Source: Hoyosella levis (lineage in GTDB: Bacteria > Actinomycetota > Actinomycetes > Mycobacteriales > Mycobacteriaceae). Taken from it: a DNA stretch of 64,000 bases. A program made the translations under genes and the position numbers. Under the pieces are notes generated by a model that saw nothing but the letters and a program-made list of their open reading frames with translations, was not told where the DNA came from and ran no database searches. The DNA is taken from positions 1 to 64,000 of the forward strand of contig NZ_BQYM01000016.1 of NCBI RefSeq assembly GCF_026008515.1. The letters are read 5' to 3'. Positions 32,650 through 40,459 of this stretch are shown piece after piece (positions within the stretch are counted from its first letter, which is position 1; every line of letters begins with the position of its first letter).

Positions 32650-32985
32650 TCAGCCAGCGAGGCTTCCGCCGGTGCACCCGGAGCGCGCGGCGATCCCGGT
32701 GGCCCAGCTTCCGCGCCGCCCGGCTATAGCGCGCCGATCCGCGACGTCGTCCGCGCCCTCGAGAAGCACTGCTACGAGTTGCTCCGGATCCGCCTCGAAC
32801 GAATCGCGGAGTCGACGGAGCTCGGCGGGAGCGAACAGCGCGGAGGCCTCGATGGCTTCCATCCAATGGTCGATATCGCCGCCACGAATCGCGTCGATGA
32901 GTTCCCAATCGGAGGAATTATCAGCGCGCTCGTACGCGAGGATCGCCCTGACCAGCTCGCGCGTGCCGGTTGTCATAGTGGCCAT
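32650..32985 (-). CDS. Small orphan protein, unknown function
   Basis: A 111-residue protein I do not recognise. Support for it being real: AAGGGAG lies 7 bases before the ATG, and a promoter-like, palindrome-rich, AT-richer region lies upstream. The first 75 residues look helical and acidic (VRAILAYERADNSSDWELIDAIRGGDIDHWMEAIEASALF...LRRLRDSFEADPEQLVAVLLEG). The C-terminal part is Arg/Gly-rich with one Cys and looks unstructured. It has no signal peptide or membrane segment. It is monocistronic, downstream of nothing else on this strand within 500 bases. Confidence 0.6.
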   Translation of the reverse strand: MATMTTGTRELVRAILAYERADNSSDWELIDAIRGGDIDHWMEAIEASALFAPAELRRLRDSFEADPEQLVAVLLEGADDVADRRAIAGRRGSWATGIAARSGCTGGSLAG

Positions 32986-33535
32986 GTGTCATCTCCCTTG
33001 CTCAGTCAGCCCTGGGGCCGCCCGGGCGCCAGCTTGCTCGAGCGACTGCCCACGAGACGGTCCCGGCCCGCGGCTGATGCGCCCGTCGATCTGCGAGCAA
33101 CCACGCTCCCGGATCGATTGATTTCGATCATATCCCCGCAGGACGCCAATAAACACCTCTGTTTAGTGATGTTTACAGAACGCACAGATAACGATGAAGA
33201 AAGCCGCCAGGTTCGCCATGATTGCCTTAGAGTTTCTTTAGGGATTGAGCCCGAAGGACAACTGCAACGTTGTGCCACACCCATCGCTCCTGCCCCACAC
33301 GGAGCAATCCAGACACGACTACCTGCGCATCTGTAGCTTCCCGCCGATCCCCCAGCCCAGGTCCAGCCCACCGTCACGAGTGGATTCAGGTGACGCGTAC
33401 TACAATTCCGCCGGTCCGCGAGGGATGCCGCGCAAGAGAACTTCAGGAAACAGGATCGTCACAATTCCAGTACAACAGAATGACAAGGCTTGGAATTTCG
33501 GGCCCGCGGCATAGGCAATGCAACACGGCAATCCA
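32986..33535 (-). other. 550-base non-coding stretch, AT-richer in the middle
   Basis: Between the small orphan gene and the stop of the 506-residue protein gene I see no supported reading frame on either strand. The part around 33115-33245 has visibly less G and C than its surroundings and holds the palindromes and half-sites listed next. The remaining part (33246-33535) is ordinary GC-rich DNA without recognisable structure. It is the longest gene-free stretch in the window. Confidence 0.5.
33112..33175 (-). promoter_or_regulatory. Candidate promoter with palindromic operator and phased TGTTTA half-sites
   Basis: The minus strand has TGTTTA (33155-33150), a 17-base spacer and TATGAT (33132-33127), pointing at the small orphan gene 140 bases away. 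The -35-like box is one half of a perfect repeat TAAACA-CCTC-TGTTTA (33150-33165). A third TGTTTA follows at 33170-33175, so three half-sites repeat every 10 bases on one helix face. A second perfect palindrome, GATCGA-TTGATT-TCGATC (33112-33129), covers the likely transcription start. This looks like a regulated promoter; the regulator is unknown. Confidence 0.45.
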
Positions 33536-35056
33536 TCAGAGAAATTGCGCGGACCGCACCTGTGCGCCAAGAACGCCGATCGCGTCGACCGTCCCCACCG
33601 CGCCACCGAGGGCACCCGGGACCGTGATGAGAGACAAGGACCAGTTCGCCCCTTCCGCGCCCACGACCCAGGCCAGCACCAGAGTCCCGGGGTCTGGCAC
33701 CGGCACAGCCGCGGGAACCCGGCACTCCACCGGGCTTCCCTCGTCATCCCGGAGCGTGACGCGCCGCTCGTGGCCCAGCACATGCGTGCCCGCCCAATGC
33801 ATCCGGTGTTCCGGCGACCGGCTCATGGCCTCGGCCACGACCGCCTCCTCGCGGGGCAGCACCGCGCCCCGGCGCTCGACGAACCGTGCCATCGCCCCGC
33901 CCTCGCATAGCGCGATCATCCGGACGCGACGGTCATCGACCAGGCGCCGGGCCATCGCCCCATCGAGCGTGCCCGCCATGATCCCATCGACCACGCCCAT
34001 CAGCGCCAGGCGTGCTGGCCCATCTGATCCCAGGAATCGCAGCGCCTTTTCCAGAACGCGCTCCACCACGGACGCATGGCCAGGCTCCTCCATCGCCGGC
34101 ATCATTGCCCGATCATTGCGTCGCAGCGAGCGCATCAGGGTGCGCGCCCTATCCCTCGCCCCCCGATCAATGTCCCACGCCGCTACCCAGCGCGCGCCCG
34201 GGGCCCAGCCATGGCTCACGATGCGCAACCGCTCCGCCTGGATTGCCACATCTGCCAGCGGGGCGCCGACGTCCGACAGCACCGCGACGACCCATCGCAA
34301 TACCCGGGTTGCCTCGTCATCGAGCAGCGGCGCCAGCGCAATGCACGAATCCACGATCGCGCGCCGCTCCTCTACACGTGGGCTGCCTGGCGCGACATCG
34401 TGCACCCACGGCTCGATCAGTGCCTCCAGCGCATCGTGCTCGTCGACCATCCTGGCGAGCGCCGCGATGCCGACGACATCGTTGGAGCCTTCAATGAGGG
34501 AGCCGCCGAGCATGCAGGATCGCAACGCATGAACTGCCGATGCGACCTCCCGCGCGAGCCCGTGTGCCACCGAGAGCCATCGGATCTGCTCATTGGTGTC
34601 GTGGGCAGCGAAGTCAAGACCCTCCAGCCCGATCCGGTCGCCCTCGACCACGATCCCGTACCGGGCCAGGAGCTCGCCGAGAGGCAGCGTGCGGTAGGCC
34701 GCGTCGCGAGGCACATGCTTGCTGGCATGCTCCACGAGCGCGGCAAGCCCACCTGGCTGGGCCGCATGGTCCCGCGCGAACCGGCGCATGGTGGTCCGCA
34801 GTCCCGGGGGCGGCGCGACCAGGAAGCTCCGATCGACCGGAACCAGGGAAACCGTGGCTGGACCTATCCGCAGCGCGACGAGCTCGCCCGGGCAGAGCCC
34901 CGCGAAGGCTCGCTCCGGGAGGCACATGTGCTCGCCCGGCACCACGGAGGGCGGCAGGAAAGGCTCGATGTCCGGCACCGTCCGCAGGCATGCCGTCCTG
35001 ATCTCCTCCGCGGAGAGCACATGGGTGGGCCACCATCGTGCGGAGATGCCGTTCAT
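33536..35056 (-). CDS. Unknown 506-residue protein coupled to the CobW gene
   Basis: Not recognised. The ATG at 35056 overlaps the CobW stop by 4 bases (ATGA), giving MNGISARWWPTHVLSAEEI; a longer frame to 35398 is shadow of the CobW gene. The protein is soluble, Ala/Arg/Leu/Val-rich and mostly helical to judge by composition. Features are LPERAFAGLCPGELVALRIG, a long middle part (about 150-420) with many R-A-L helices, and VPDPGTLVLAWVVGAEGANW near the C-terminus. There are few Cys (in TACL, GLCPG, SCML, SCIAL, LCEGG and ECRVP) and no obvious metal motif. Coupling suggests it works with the GTPase, perhaps as its client or partner; this is inference. Confidence 0.7.
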   Translation of the reverse strand: MNGISARWWPTHVLSAEEIRTACLRTVPDIEPFLPPSVVPGEHMCLPERAFAGLCPGELVALRIGPATVSLVPVDRSFLVAPPPGLRTTMRRFARDHAAQPGGLAALVEHASKHVPRDAAYRTLPLGELLARYGIVVEGDRIGLEGLDFAAHDTNEQIRWLSVAHGLAREVASAVHALRSCMLGGSLIEGSNDVVGIAALARMVDEHDALEALIEPWVHDVAPGSPRVEERRAIVDSCIALAPLLDDEATRVLRWVVAVLSDVGAPLADVAIQAERLRIVSHGWAPGARWVAAWDIDRGARDRARTLMRSLRRNDRAMMPAMEEPGHASVVERVLEKALRFLGSDGPARLALMGVVDGIMAGTLDGAMARRLVDDRRVRMIALCEGGAMARFVERRGAVLPREEAVVAEAMSRSPEHRMHWAGTHVLGHERRVTLRDDEGSPVECRVPAAVPVPDPGTLVLAWVVGAEGANWSLSLITVPGALGGAVGTVDAIGVLGAQVRSAQFL

Positions 35057-36117
35057 GGCCAGCCAGCCTCGTTCTCGCCGATGAAGCGCAGTACCCGCAG
35101 CATCGCATGATCGTCGCCGGGGCCTGGGGCGGCCGCGACGCACGCATCGAGCTGATCGCTCAGCGCGGCCTCGTCCATCCCGTGCCCGATGAGCACTAGC
35201 TCCGTCCGTCGCGCCGCGCCAGCCTGCCAGGAGCGCCGCTCGATCTCGATGCTGCGCCCAACGACCTGCAGCACGTAGCACTCGCCATCGCCGAACGTCC
35301 CGAAATCGATGCGGCCCTTGACCCGGTAGACGCCCGCGGGCCGCTGCTCGAGCAGCTCCATGAACGACCGGGGATGCACTGGCACGGACGACGTCCACGC
35401 GAGGCTCTGCACCTGATGAGCAGGGGCGTGGTCGTGCGCGTCGGGATGATCGCTCGATTCCTCGCGCAGCAGCGCATCGAGGGTCAGCTGCACGGGGAGC
35501 TCCCGCTGGCTGGCCCTCCCGCCCCGCGCGCCCTGCCGCTCGGTCGCGTCGATGAGCAGCTCCAGATCGATGCTGCAGCGAATCGTGGGGATCACCGGCG
35601 CGCCCCGCGACGCAGCACCGATGCTCGACATGAGATCGTCACGCGCATCGTCCGCGAGCGCATCGGCCTTGTTGAGCAGGACGAGATCGGCGACACCCGT
35701 CTGGCGGGCGAGATCCACCCGCTCGTGCTCGGCCGCATCGACCACCACGATGACCGACGAGCAATGGAAACGTTCGTCGCCGGTTGCCCGGACCACCTGC
35801 ACGAGCGCCGCCGGCTCGGCCACCCCGCTTGCCTCCACCAGGATCATGTCGAGCCGAGGCGTGATGCCTGCGAGGCTTGCCAGGGATTCCTCGATGTCAT
35901 CGCTATCGACCTCGCAGCATATGCACCCGTTGGTCAGGGTCATCATGTTGTCGACCTGCCCGGCGACGAGGAACGCATCGATGTTGATCGCGCCGAAGTC
36001 GTTGACCAGCACGCCCACCCGTAGATCGTCTGCCGACCTCAGCACGTGGTTGACCAGCGTCGTCTTGCCCGCGCCCAGGAACCCAGCTACCACCACGACA
36101 GGAATAGACGCTCCCAC
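35053..36117 (-). CDS. CobW/G3E-family GTPase, putative metal chaperone
   Basis: COG0523 GTPase of the group that delivers metals (often Zn) to client proteins. From GTG 36117 (AGGGGAG 8 bases upstream) the protein has 354 residues. Walker A GFLGAGKT is at 12-19, then VLVNDFGAINID, the metal-binding CxCC motif (Cys65, Cys67, Cys68 in NGCICCEV), the DMILVEASGVAEP switch region, LLNKADAL for guanine, a His/Asp-rich stretch (HPDAHDHAPAHQ) near 240, and a CobW C-terminal domain (VYRVKGRIDFG...LIGHGMD). Longer starts at 36159 and 36174 lack ribosome sites. Divergent from a lipoprotein gene; no Zur box was recognised. Confidence 0.9.
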   Translation of the reverse strand: MGASIPVVVVAGFLGAGKTTLVNHVLRSADDLRVGVLVNDFGAINIDAFLVAGQVDNMMTLTNGCICCEVDSDDIEESLASLAGITPRLDMILVEASGVAEPAALVQVVRATGDERFHCSSVIVVVDAAEHERVDLARQTGVADLVLLNKADALADDARDDLMSSIGAASRGAPVIPTIRCSIDLELLIDATERQGARGGRASQRELPVQLTLDALLREESSDHPDAHDHAPAHQVQSLAWTSSVPVHPRSFMELLEQRPAGVYRVKGRIDFGTFGDGECYVLQVVGRSIEIERRSWQAGAARRTELVLIGHGMDEAALSDQLDACVAAAPGPGDDHAMLRVLRFIGENEAGWP

Positions 36118-36223
36118 CCCCACCACTCCCCTCTCCGAACCTTCTCCCGGATACGGCATGCTACCGGTCGCCATGGCCCGGGCGCCGTGGTCAACACGGC
36201 ATGGTCGACGTAACGTAGGCGGC

Positions 36224-37087
36224 ATGACCAGCAGTCCGCTGACACGGCGCCGACCGCGAATCGTGCGGCTCCTCGTTGCCGTGATCCTGCTAGTGCTCGC
36301 CGCCGGATGCTCCGGGCCAGTAGAGGAAGGATTCTCGCAAGCACCCTTCCCGGTCGGCGATGGGGAGGTGCGCGAGGACAGCGTGGCTGGCATGCCCCTG
36401 GCTCCCCGGCAGGCTCCTGATGCAGCCAATCGACAGGTCATCCGCCACGCGACCATGTCGATCCAGGTCCCCGACCCAGCCAGGGCAGCGCAGGAGGCTG
36501 CCGAGGCGGTCGATCGCGCGGGCGGCCGCATCGACCACCGCACTGAACGACCACCTACCGGCCAGTCCGCCGGGTCTGCCAGCCTGACCATGCGCGTGCC
36601 CGCCGATAGCCTCGATCGGGTGATCGAGCAGCTGCGCGCGCTCGGTACCGTCAGCGAGCTGACCATCTCGAGCAGCGATGTCACCATCGAGGTGGTGGAT
36701 CTTGATGCCCGGATCGACGCGCTCGCCACCTCCGTCGCGCGGCTGCAGGAGATCATGGCCACAGCGAGCTCCGCGGAGGACCTCATCGCGGCGGAGACCG
36801 CCCTCGCGGAGCGCCAGGCACAGCTCGATGGCCTCCGCTCGCAGCGCGAGCACCTCGCGGACCAGGTCGAGCTGTCCACGCTCGATCTCTATCTCGCTCA
36901 GCGCCCCGAGACCGATCCAGCATCCGGTTTCGCGGGCGGGCTCCGCGAGGGGTGGGAGACCTTGCTCGAAGCGATCCGCTCCGCGATCATCGGCATCGGG
37001 CTGGCGCTGCCCTGGGTGATCTTCCTGTCCATCGGGGCGGGCATCATCTATGGCGCGGTCCGTCTGCTATCCCGTCGATCTGGCTAG
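36224..37087 (+). CDS. DUF4349 lipoprotein
   Basis: A 287-residue envelope protein. It has a basic N-terminus, a hydrophobic signal and a lipobox ending in Cys29 (LAAGC). The DUF4349 domain follows: RQVIRHATMSIQVPD, then a coiled-coil helical part (about 160-235, VVDLDARIDALATSVARLQEIM...LADQVELSTLDLYLA) and a C-terminal transmembrane helix (about 258-280, IGLALPWVIFLSIGAGIIYG) with a basic end. Members are envelope proteins of unknown role. TAACGT (36211-36216) is 7 bases before the ATG, which suggests leaderless translation. Confidence 0.9.
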   Translation: MTSSPLTRRRPRIVRLLVAVILLVLAAGCSGPVEEGFSQAPFPVGDGEVREDSVAGMPLAPRQAPDAANRQVIRHATMSIQVPDPARAAQEAAEAVDRAGGRIDHRTERPPTGQSAGSASLTMRVPADSLDRVIEQLRALGTVSELTISSSDVTIEVVDLDARIDALATSVARLQEIMATASSAEDLIAAETALAERQAQLDGLRSQREHLADQVELSTLDLYLAQRPETDPASGFAGGLREGWETLLEAIRSAIIGIGLALPWVIFLSIGAGIIYGAVRLLSRRSG

Positions 37088-37139
37088 CCACGCGCCGGCA
37101 CCGGATGCAAAACGTTATATACGGAGAGGATCCGACCCC

Positions 37140-37880
37140 GTGCAAGCACCTACGATGAGGATCATGAACCTTCGGCACATGCGACGCTCCGCACTGGTGG
37201 TCCCAGCGATCCTGATCCTGGGCATCGCGGGCTGTGGCAGCGACGATGCGGATTTTCCAGCTAGCGTGCCCACGCCCGGGTTGTCGCCGCAGAGCGCATC
37301 GACCGGCGCGGACCTTCCCGACGAGGAGCCCACCTCGACCGAGAACGTACCCACGAGCCCGGAGATCGAGGAGACCCCGCTGCAGCCAGCACCAAGCCCG
37401 CCGGAGAATAGCTCGGCCGGCGGATCGGGCAGCAGCTTCTCGGGCACGCTCGGACCTGCGTCCCAGCAAGCCGGCAGCGGCACCTTCCTCAGCGTCACCG
37501 GCATCCGGGTGGGCGAGCACGATGGATACACGCGCATCGTCGTCGACCTCGCGGGCCAGGGCAACCAGCCCGGCTATGACATCCGCTACGTCGATGCGGC
37601 GTACGCGGGCGGCTCCGGGGACCCCATCGCTGTCAGCGGCGACGCCATCCTCTCGTTCAACGTCACGGGCTGGGGCTACCCCTTCGATACGGGCGTCGAC
37701 CCCTACTCCGGGCCCAAGACCATCGGCGGGCCCGGCAGCGGATCGGTCGCCGAGATCGAGGTCGGCACGTTCAACGAGGGCATCGCGCAGATGTTCGTGG
37801 GAGTGCGTGGCGGCCAGCGCGAGTTCACCGCCATGACCCTGACGAATCCGCCCCGCGTTGTCCTCGACATCAGCGACTAG
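37140..37880 (+). CDS. Lipoprotein with AMIN-like beta domain
   Basis: A 246-residue predicted lipoprotein. GTG 37140 is preferred because GGAGAGG lies 9-10 bases upstream; ATG codons at 37155 and 37164 are in frame. The signal ends at a lipobox in GIAGCGSDD. A Pro/Ser/Thr/Glu-rich linker of about 80 residues leads to an AMIN-like domain (about 125-246: VTGIRVGEHDGYTRIVVDLAG, a GWGYPFDTG turn, ending PPRVVLDISD), a fold known to bind peptidoglycan or polysaccharide. It follows the DUF4349 gene on the same strand by 52 bases. Confidence 0.88.
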   Translation: MQAPTMRIMNLRHMRRSALVVPAILILGIAGCGSDDADFPASVPTPGLSPQSASTGADLPDEEPTSTENVPTSPEIEETPLQPAPSPPENSSAGGSGSSFSGTLGPASQQAGSGTFLSVTGIRVGEHDGYTRIVVDLAGQGNQPGYDIRYVDAAYAGGSGDPIAVSGDAILSFNVTGWGYPFDTGVDPYSGPKTIGGPGSGSVAEIEVGTFNEGIAQMFVGVRGGQREFTAMTLTNPPRVVLDISD

Positions 37881-37922
37881 GCCTTGCCGGCGGCGCGCGC
37901 TGGACGTGCCGCCGCGCCCCCG

Positions 37923-38546
37923 ATGAAGCTCTTCCTCGCCTCGTACCGGCTCGGCGGCGCGGGCACCGGGCTCGCACGCCTTGTGCCCGCGCCCCGTCGT
38001 GCCACGGTGGTAGCGAATGCCGCGGACGCATGGCCCGCCGCAGCGCGCGAATGGGCCGTCCGCAGCGAGATCGACATGCTGGCCGACATAGGGATCACTG
38101 CGCGCGAGCTAGACCTGCGAGAGCATCGCGGCGATCCCGACGGCGTGCGGGAGATCCTGGCCCGGTCCGACCTGGTGTGGCTGCGCGGGGGAAACACCTT
38201 CGTGCTGCGATCACGGCTCGCGCAGAGCGGCGCGGATGGCATCATCACCGATCTGGTCCGCGAGGGAAGCCTCGTCTACGGCGGATACAGCGCCGGCGCA
38301 GCGATCGCCGCGCCATCGCTCGACGGCCTCGAATGGTGCGACGATCCTGCTGAATCGCTGCAGGAATGCGGAATCCCAGCGGCATGGTCGGGCCTGGGCC
38401 TGGTGCCATTCCGCATCGTGCCGCACTACCGATCCCCCGGCCATGAGCATCCGGAGCGCATCGACGGCCTCGTGCAGCAGTATTCCCGCGCGGGCACCAG
38501 CTTCCGCGCCCTGACCGACTCGGATGTCATCATCATCGACGACTAG
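37923..38546 (+). CDS. Peptidase E-like serine peptidase (family S51)
   Basis: A 207-residue cytoplasmic protein. The S51 hallmarks are the nucleophile elbow GGYSAGAA (Ser123) and the preceding LRGGNTFVLRSRL strand (about 88-100). A His sits in PHYRSPGHEHPERI towards the C-terminus. Peptidase E enzymes cleave Asp-Xaa dipeptides; related proteins are cyanophycinases. The exact substrate here is unknown. The ATG is 42 bases after the AMIN-like gene, so the two may share a transcript. Confidence 0.88.
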   Translation: MKLFLASYRLGGAGTGLARLVPAPRRATVVANAADAWPAAAREWAVRSEIDMLADIGITARELDLREHRGDPDGVREILARSDLVWLRGGNTFVLRSRLAQSGADGIITDLVREGSLVYGGYSAGAAIAAPSLDGLEWCDDPAESLQECGIPAAWSGLGLVPFRIVPHYRSPGHEHPERIDGLVQQYSRAGTSFRALTDSDVIIIDD

Positions 38547-38551
38547 GGGCC

Positions 38552-38598
38552 GCCCTGTGGAGCGGTCGCCTCGGCCGTCGCCCGGCCGCCCACAGGGC
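38552..38598. terminator. Inverted repeat between convergent genes
   Basis: GCCCTGTGG (38552-38560) pairs exactly with CCACAGGGC (38590-38598), with GC-rich secondary pairing possible in the loop. It lies between the stops of the peptidase E gene and the convergent lipoprotein gene and probably ends both transcripts. Confidence 0.5.
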
Positions 38599-38611
38599 TG
38601 CCACGCCCTCG

Positions 38612-40306
38612 CTACTGGTAGGAGACGAACCAGGGCGCCGGACCGATCTGCATTGTCCGCTCCGGCGTGAAGGTGGGGAAATCCTCGTCGATGAAGTTCT
38701 TCCATCCCAGCCAGACACCGTCGGGAAGTTCGGTCTTCAATGCGTTCCAGGTGCTCATCTTCTCGCCCGGTCCGCCATGACCATCAGCGTGGATCAGCAG
38801 CGCCACTTCCTCGCGGCTGGTATCGAGGCTCTCGCGATCAGTGATCATGCGTTGCTGGAACTGGTGGAGGATGAGCAGCTTCTGGGGCAGGTCATGGCGG
38901 GCGGTGAGGTCCGCGAGCCAGTCGGTGACCTCGTTGACCTCGGCCGCATCGACCTGTCCGATCTGCTGCAGGTGGACCTGGCCCGGCTTGAGCCGCCACT
39001 CGGGATCGAGGGCGAGCCCGACGTGCGGCTCGCGCAGGAGCTCCTCGTATATTTTTGCCTGGGTAAGGAAGTCGGTGTGGCCCGGCTGCAGGTCGAGCAC
39101 CACGTAGACGCCCGCCTCCTCCGCGGCCTCGATCCATGGCCGCACCATCTCGACCTCAGCGATGTTCGAGTAGTTGCCATCGGCACCCGGCGAGACGGAA
39201 GCGACCGTGACGATGAGCTCGAACGCAGGGATGACCGGCTCGGAGGAGAACGGCTCGTACTGCTCGGCAAGCTCCTTGGCGCGCGCGATCGCCTCATCGA
39301 CTGGCTGCTCGCCCAGCAATCCCATTGCCGGCACCCCGGGGTGGCCGTAGAGCGCGATCATCCGCCTGCCGGGATACACCAGTTGCCCGCCGCCGGGAAG
39401 CTCTGGTACCGAGACCGCAGCGCGCACGCGCTCGTTGAGATCGGCTACCGTGCCAAACTTGCTGCCCAGCGCGACCACCGTGGCGTCCTCGTGGTCACGG
39501 ATCGCCGAGACGGAATCGGCTGTCGCCCGTGGGTCGGGCACAGCGAGCGGCACCACGGTCGCGCCTGCTGCGCGAGCGGTCGCCGCGGCAGCGATGTGCT
39601 CGGCCCACTCACGGTCATCCTCGCTGGCCGGGCTCGCGACAAGGGCAAGCACGGGTGGATCGAGCTCCGCCCGGCCGAACTCTGGCAAGGTCTCTGCCTC
39701 GAGGGCAGGTCCTGGCTCGGGAAGGGGCGCACCGGGAACCGAGAGCAGCGTGGAATCCTCGCCACCGATGGTGGCGATCGCACCGAGGGCATCGGTCTTC
39801 CCGGCAACCTCGCGCTCGTCGAGGTCGCGGTCGATCATCTCCTCGATCTCGGCCCGTCCCGCGGGTGCCGGGATGATGGACACAGCACCGAGATCGGGCA
39901 CGGCCCCGACCGCGAGCACGCTGCTCGCGCCGAGCCGGTCGATCTCCTCGAGCACCGCGGCCCCATCGGCCGGATCGACGGGAAGCATCGGCACGGATGT
40001 TGCTACCGCCAGCGATGCCGCGCGCACCAGCGCGGCCGCATCATCGATCGGCGCGGTCACGACGAACGGAGCCCGGGCGAAGAACTGCTGAGCGGTACCG
40101 AGAGAGATCCCGGCCTCGGTGTCCTCGACAACAATGGGCAGCGAGCGGCCTGGATCAGCCTCATCGGGCTGCGACCGGGGCTGCACGATCCCAGCAGGGG
40201 AATCGTCCTCATCGGGGTTGACCGTGCAACCAGCCGCTGCACCCAGGCCAACAGCGCTGGCGGCGACTATCGCAACGGACCGGACGAGGCCTCTTCTCAC
40301 ATGCAC
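38612..40306 (-). CDS. Large lipoprotein of unknown function
   Basis: A 564-residue protein with a signal sequence and a lipobox ending in Cys27 (GAAAGC). The first half (about 60-330) repeats an Ala/Val-rich alternating pattern (FVVTAPIDDAAALVRAASLAVATSVPMLPVDP, LGASSVLAVGAV, ATVVALGSKFGTVADLNERV), reminiscent of the putative cell-wall-binding repeat fold. The second half (about 330-564: RMIALYGHPGVPAMGLLGEQ, GVYVVLDLQPGHTDFLTQAKIY, VGLALDPEWRLKPGQVH, LLIHADGHGG, VWLGWKNFIDED) looks like a TIM barrel with acidic and His residues at strand ends. Enzymatic activity is possible but unproven. Confidence 0.82.
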   Translation of the reverse strand: MHVRRGLVRSVAIVAASAVGLGAAAGCTVNPDEDDSPAGIVQPRSQPDEADPGRSLPIVVEDTEAGISLGTAQQFFARAPFVVTAPIDDAAALVRAASLAVATSVPMLPVDPADGAAVLEEIDRLGASSVLAVGAVPDLGAVSIIPAPAGRAEIEEMIDRDLDEREVAGKTDALGAIATIGGEDSTLLSVPGAPLPEPGPALEAETLPEFGRAELDPPVLALVASPASEDDREWAEHIAAAATARAAGATVVPLAVPDPRATADSVSAIRDHEDATVVALGSKFGTVADLNERVRAAVSVPELPGGGQLVYPGRRMIALYGHPGVPAMGLLGEQPVDEAIARAKELAEQYEPFSSEPVIPAFELIVTVASVSPGADGNYSNIAEVEMVRPWIEAAEEAGVYVVLDLQPGHTDFLTQAKIYEELLREPHVGLALDPEWRLKPGQVHLQQIGQVDAAEVNEVTDWLADLTARHDLPQKLLILHQFQQRMITDRESLDTSREEVALLIHADGHGGPGEKMSTWNALKTELPDGVWLGWKNFIDEDFPTFTPERTMQIGPAPWFVSYQ

Positions 40307-40371
40307 GCGCTCAAACTACCGCGCTACGCGCTGCGGGAACGTCAGGGACACACCACGGCCCCGCCCCGCGG

Positions 40372-40387
40372 GAAAGCGCGCGCTTTC
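40372..40387. promoter_or_regulatory. 16-base perfect palindrome between divergent genes
   Basis: GAAAGCGCGCGCTTTC is fully self-complementary and lies in the 153-base space between the divergent lipoprotein gene and the first of the two paralogous genes. It could be an operator for either; no regulator gene is next to it. Confidence 0.35.
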
Positions 40388-40459
40388 TGCCCGTCCCCAG
40401 CTATTGCCCGATCCCCGTACTCTGGAGGAAACGTCCCGATCACTGGAGAGCGAGGCCGC

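Noticed and set aside
33194-33241. 15-codon frame MKKAARFAMIALEFL on the plus strand in the AT-richer patch
   Set aside because: No ribosome site before the ATG and no attenuation hairpins after it, so not supported as a leader peptide.
33270-34532. Long plus-strand frame of 420 codons
   Set aside because: Arg/Ser/Thr/Pro-rich shadow of the 506-residue gene on the other strand; the opposite frame is coupled to CobW and has normal composition.
36118-36879. Long N-terminal extension of the CobW frame
   Set aside because: It lies opposite the DUF4349 lipoprotein gene and has Ser/Arg-rich shadow composition; a GTG with ribosome site exists at 36117.
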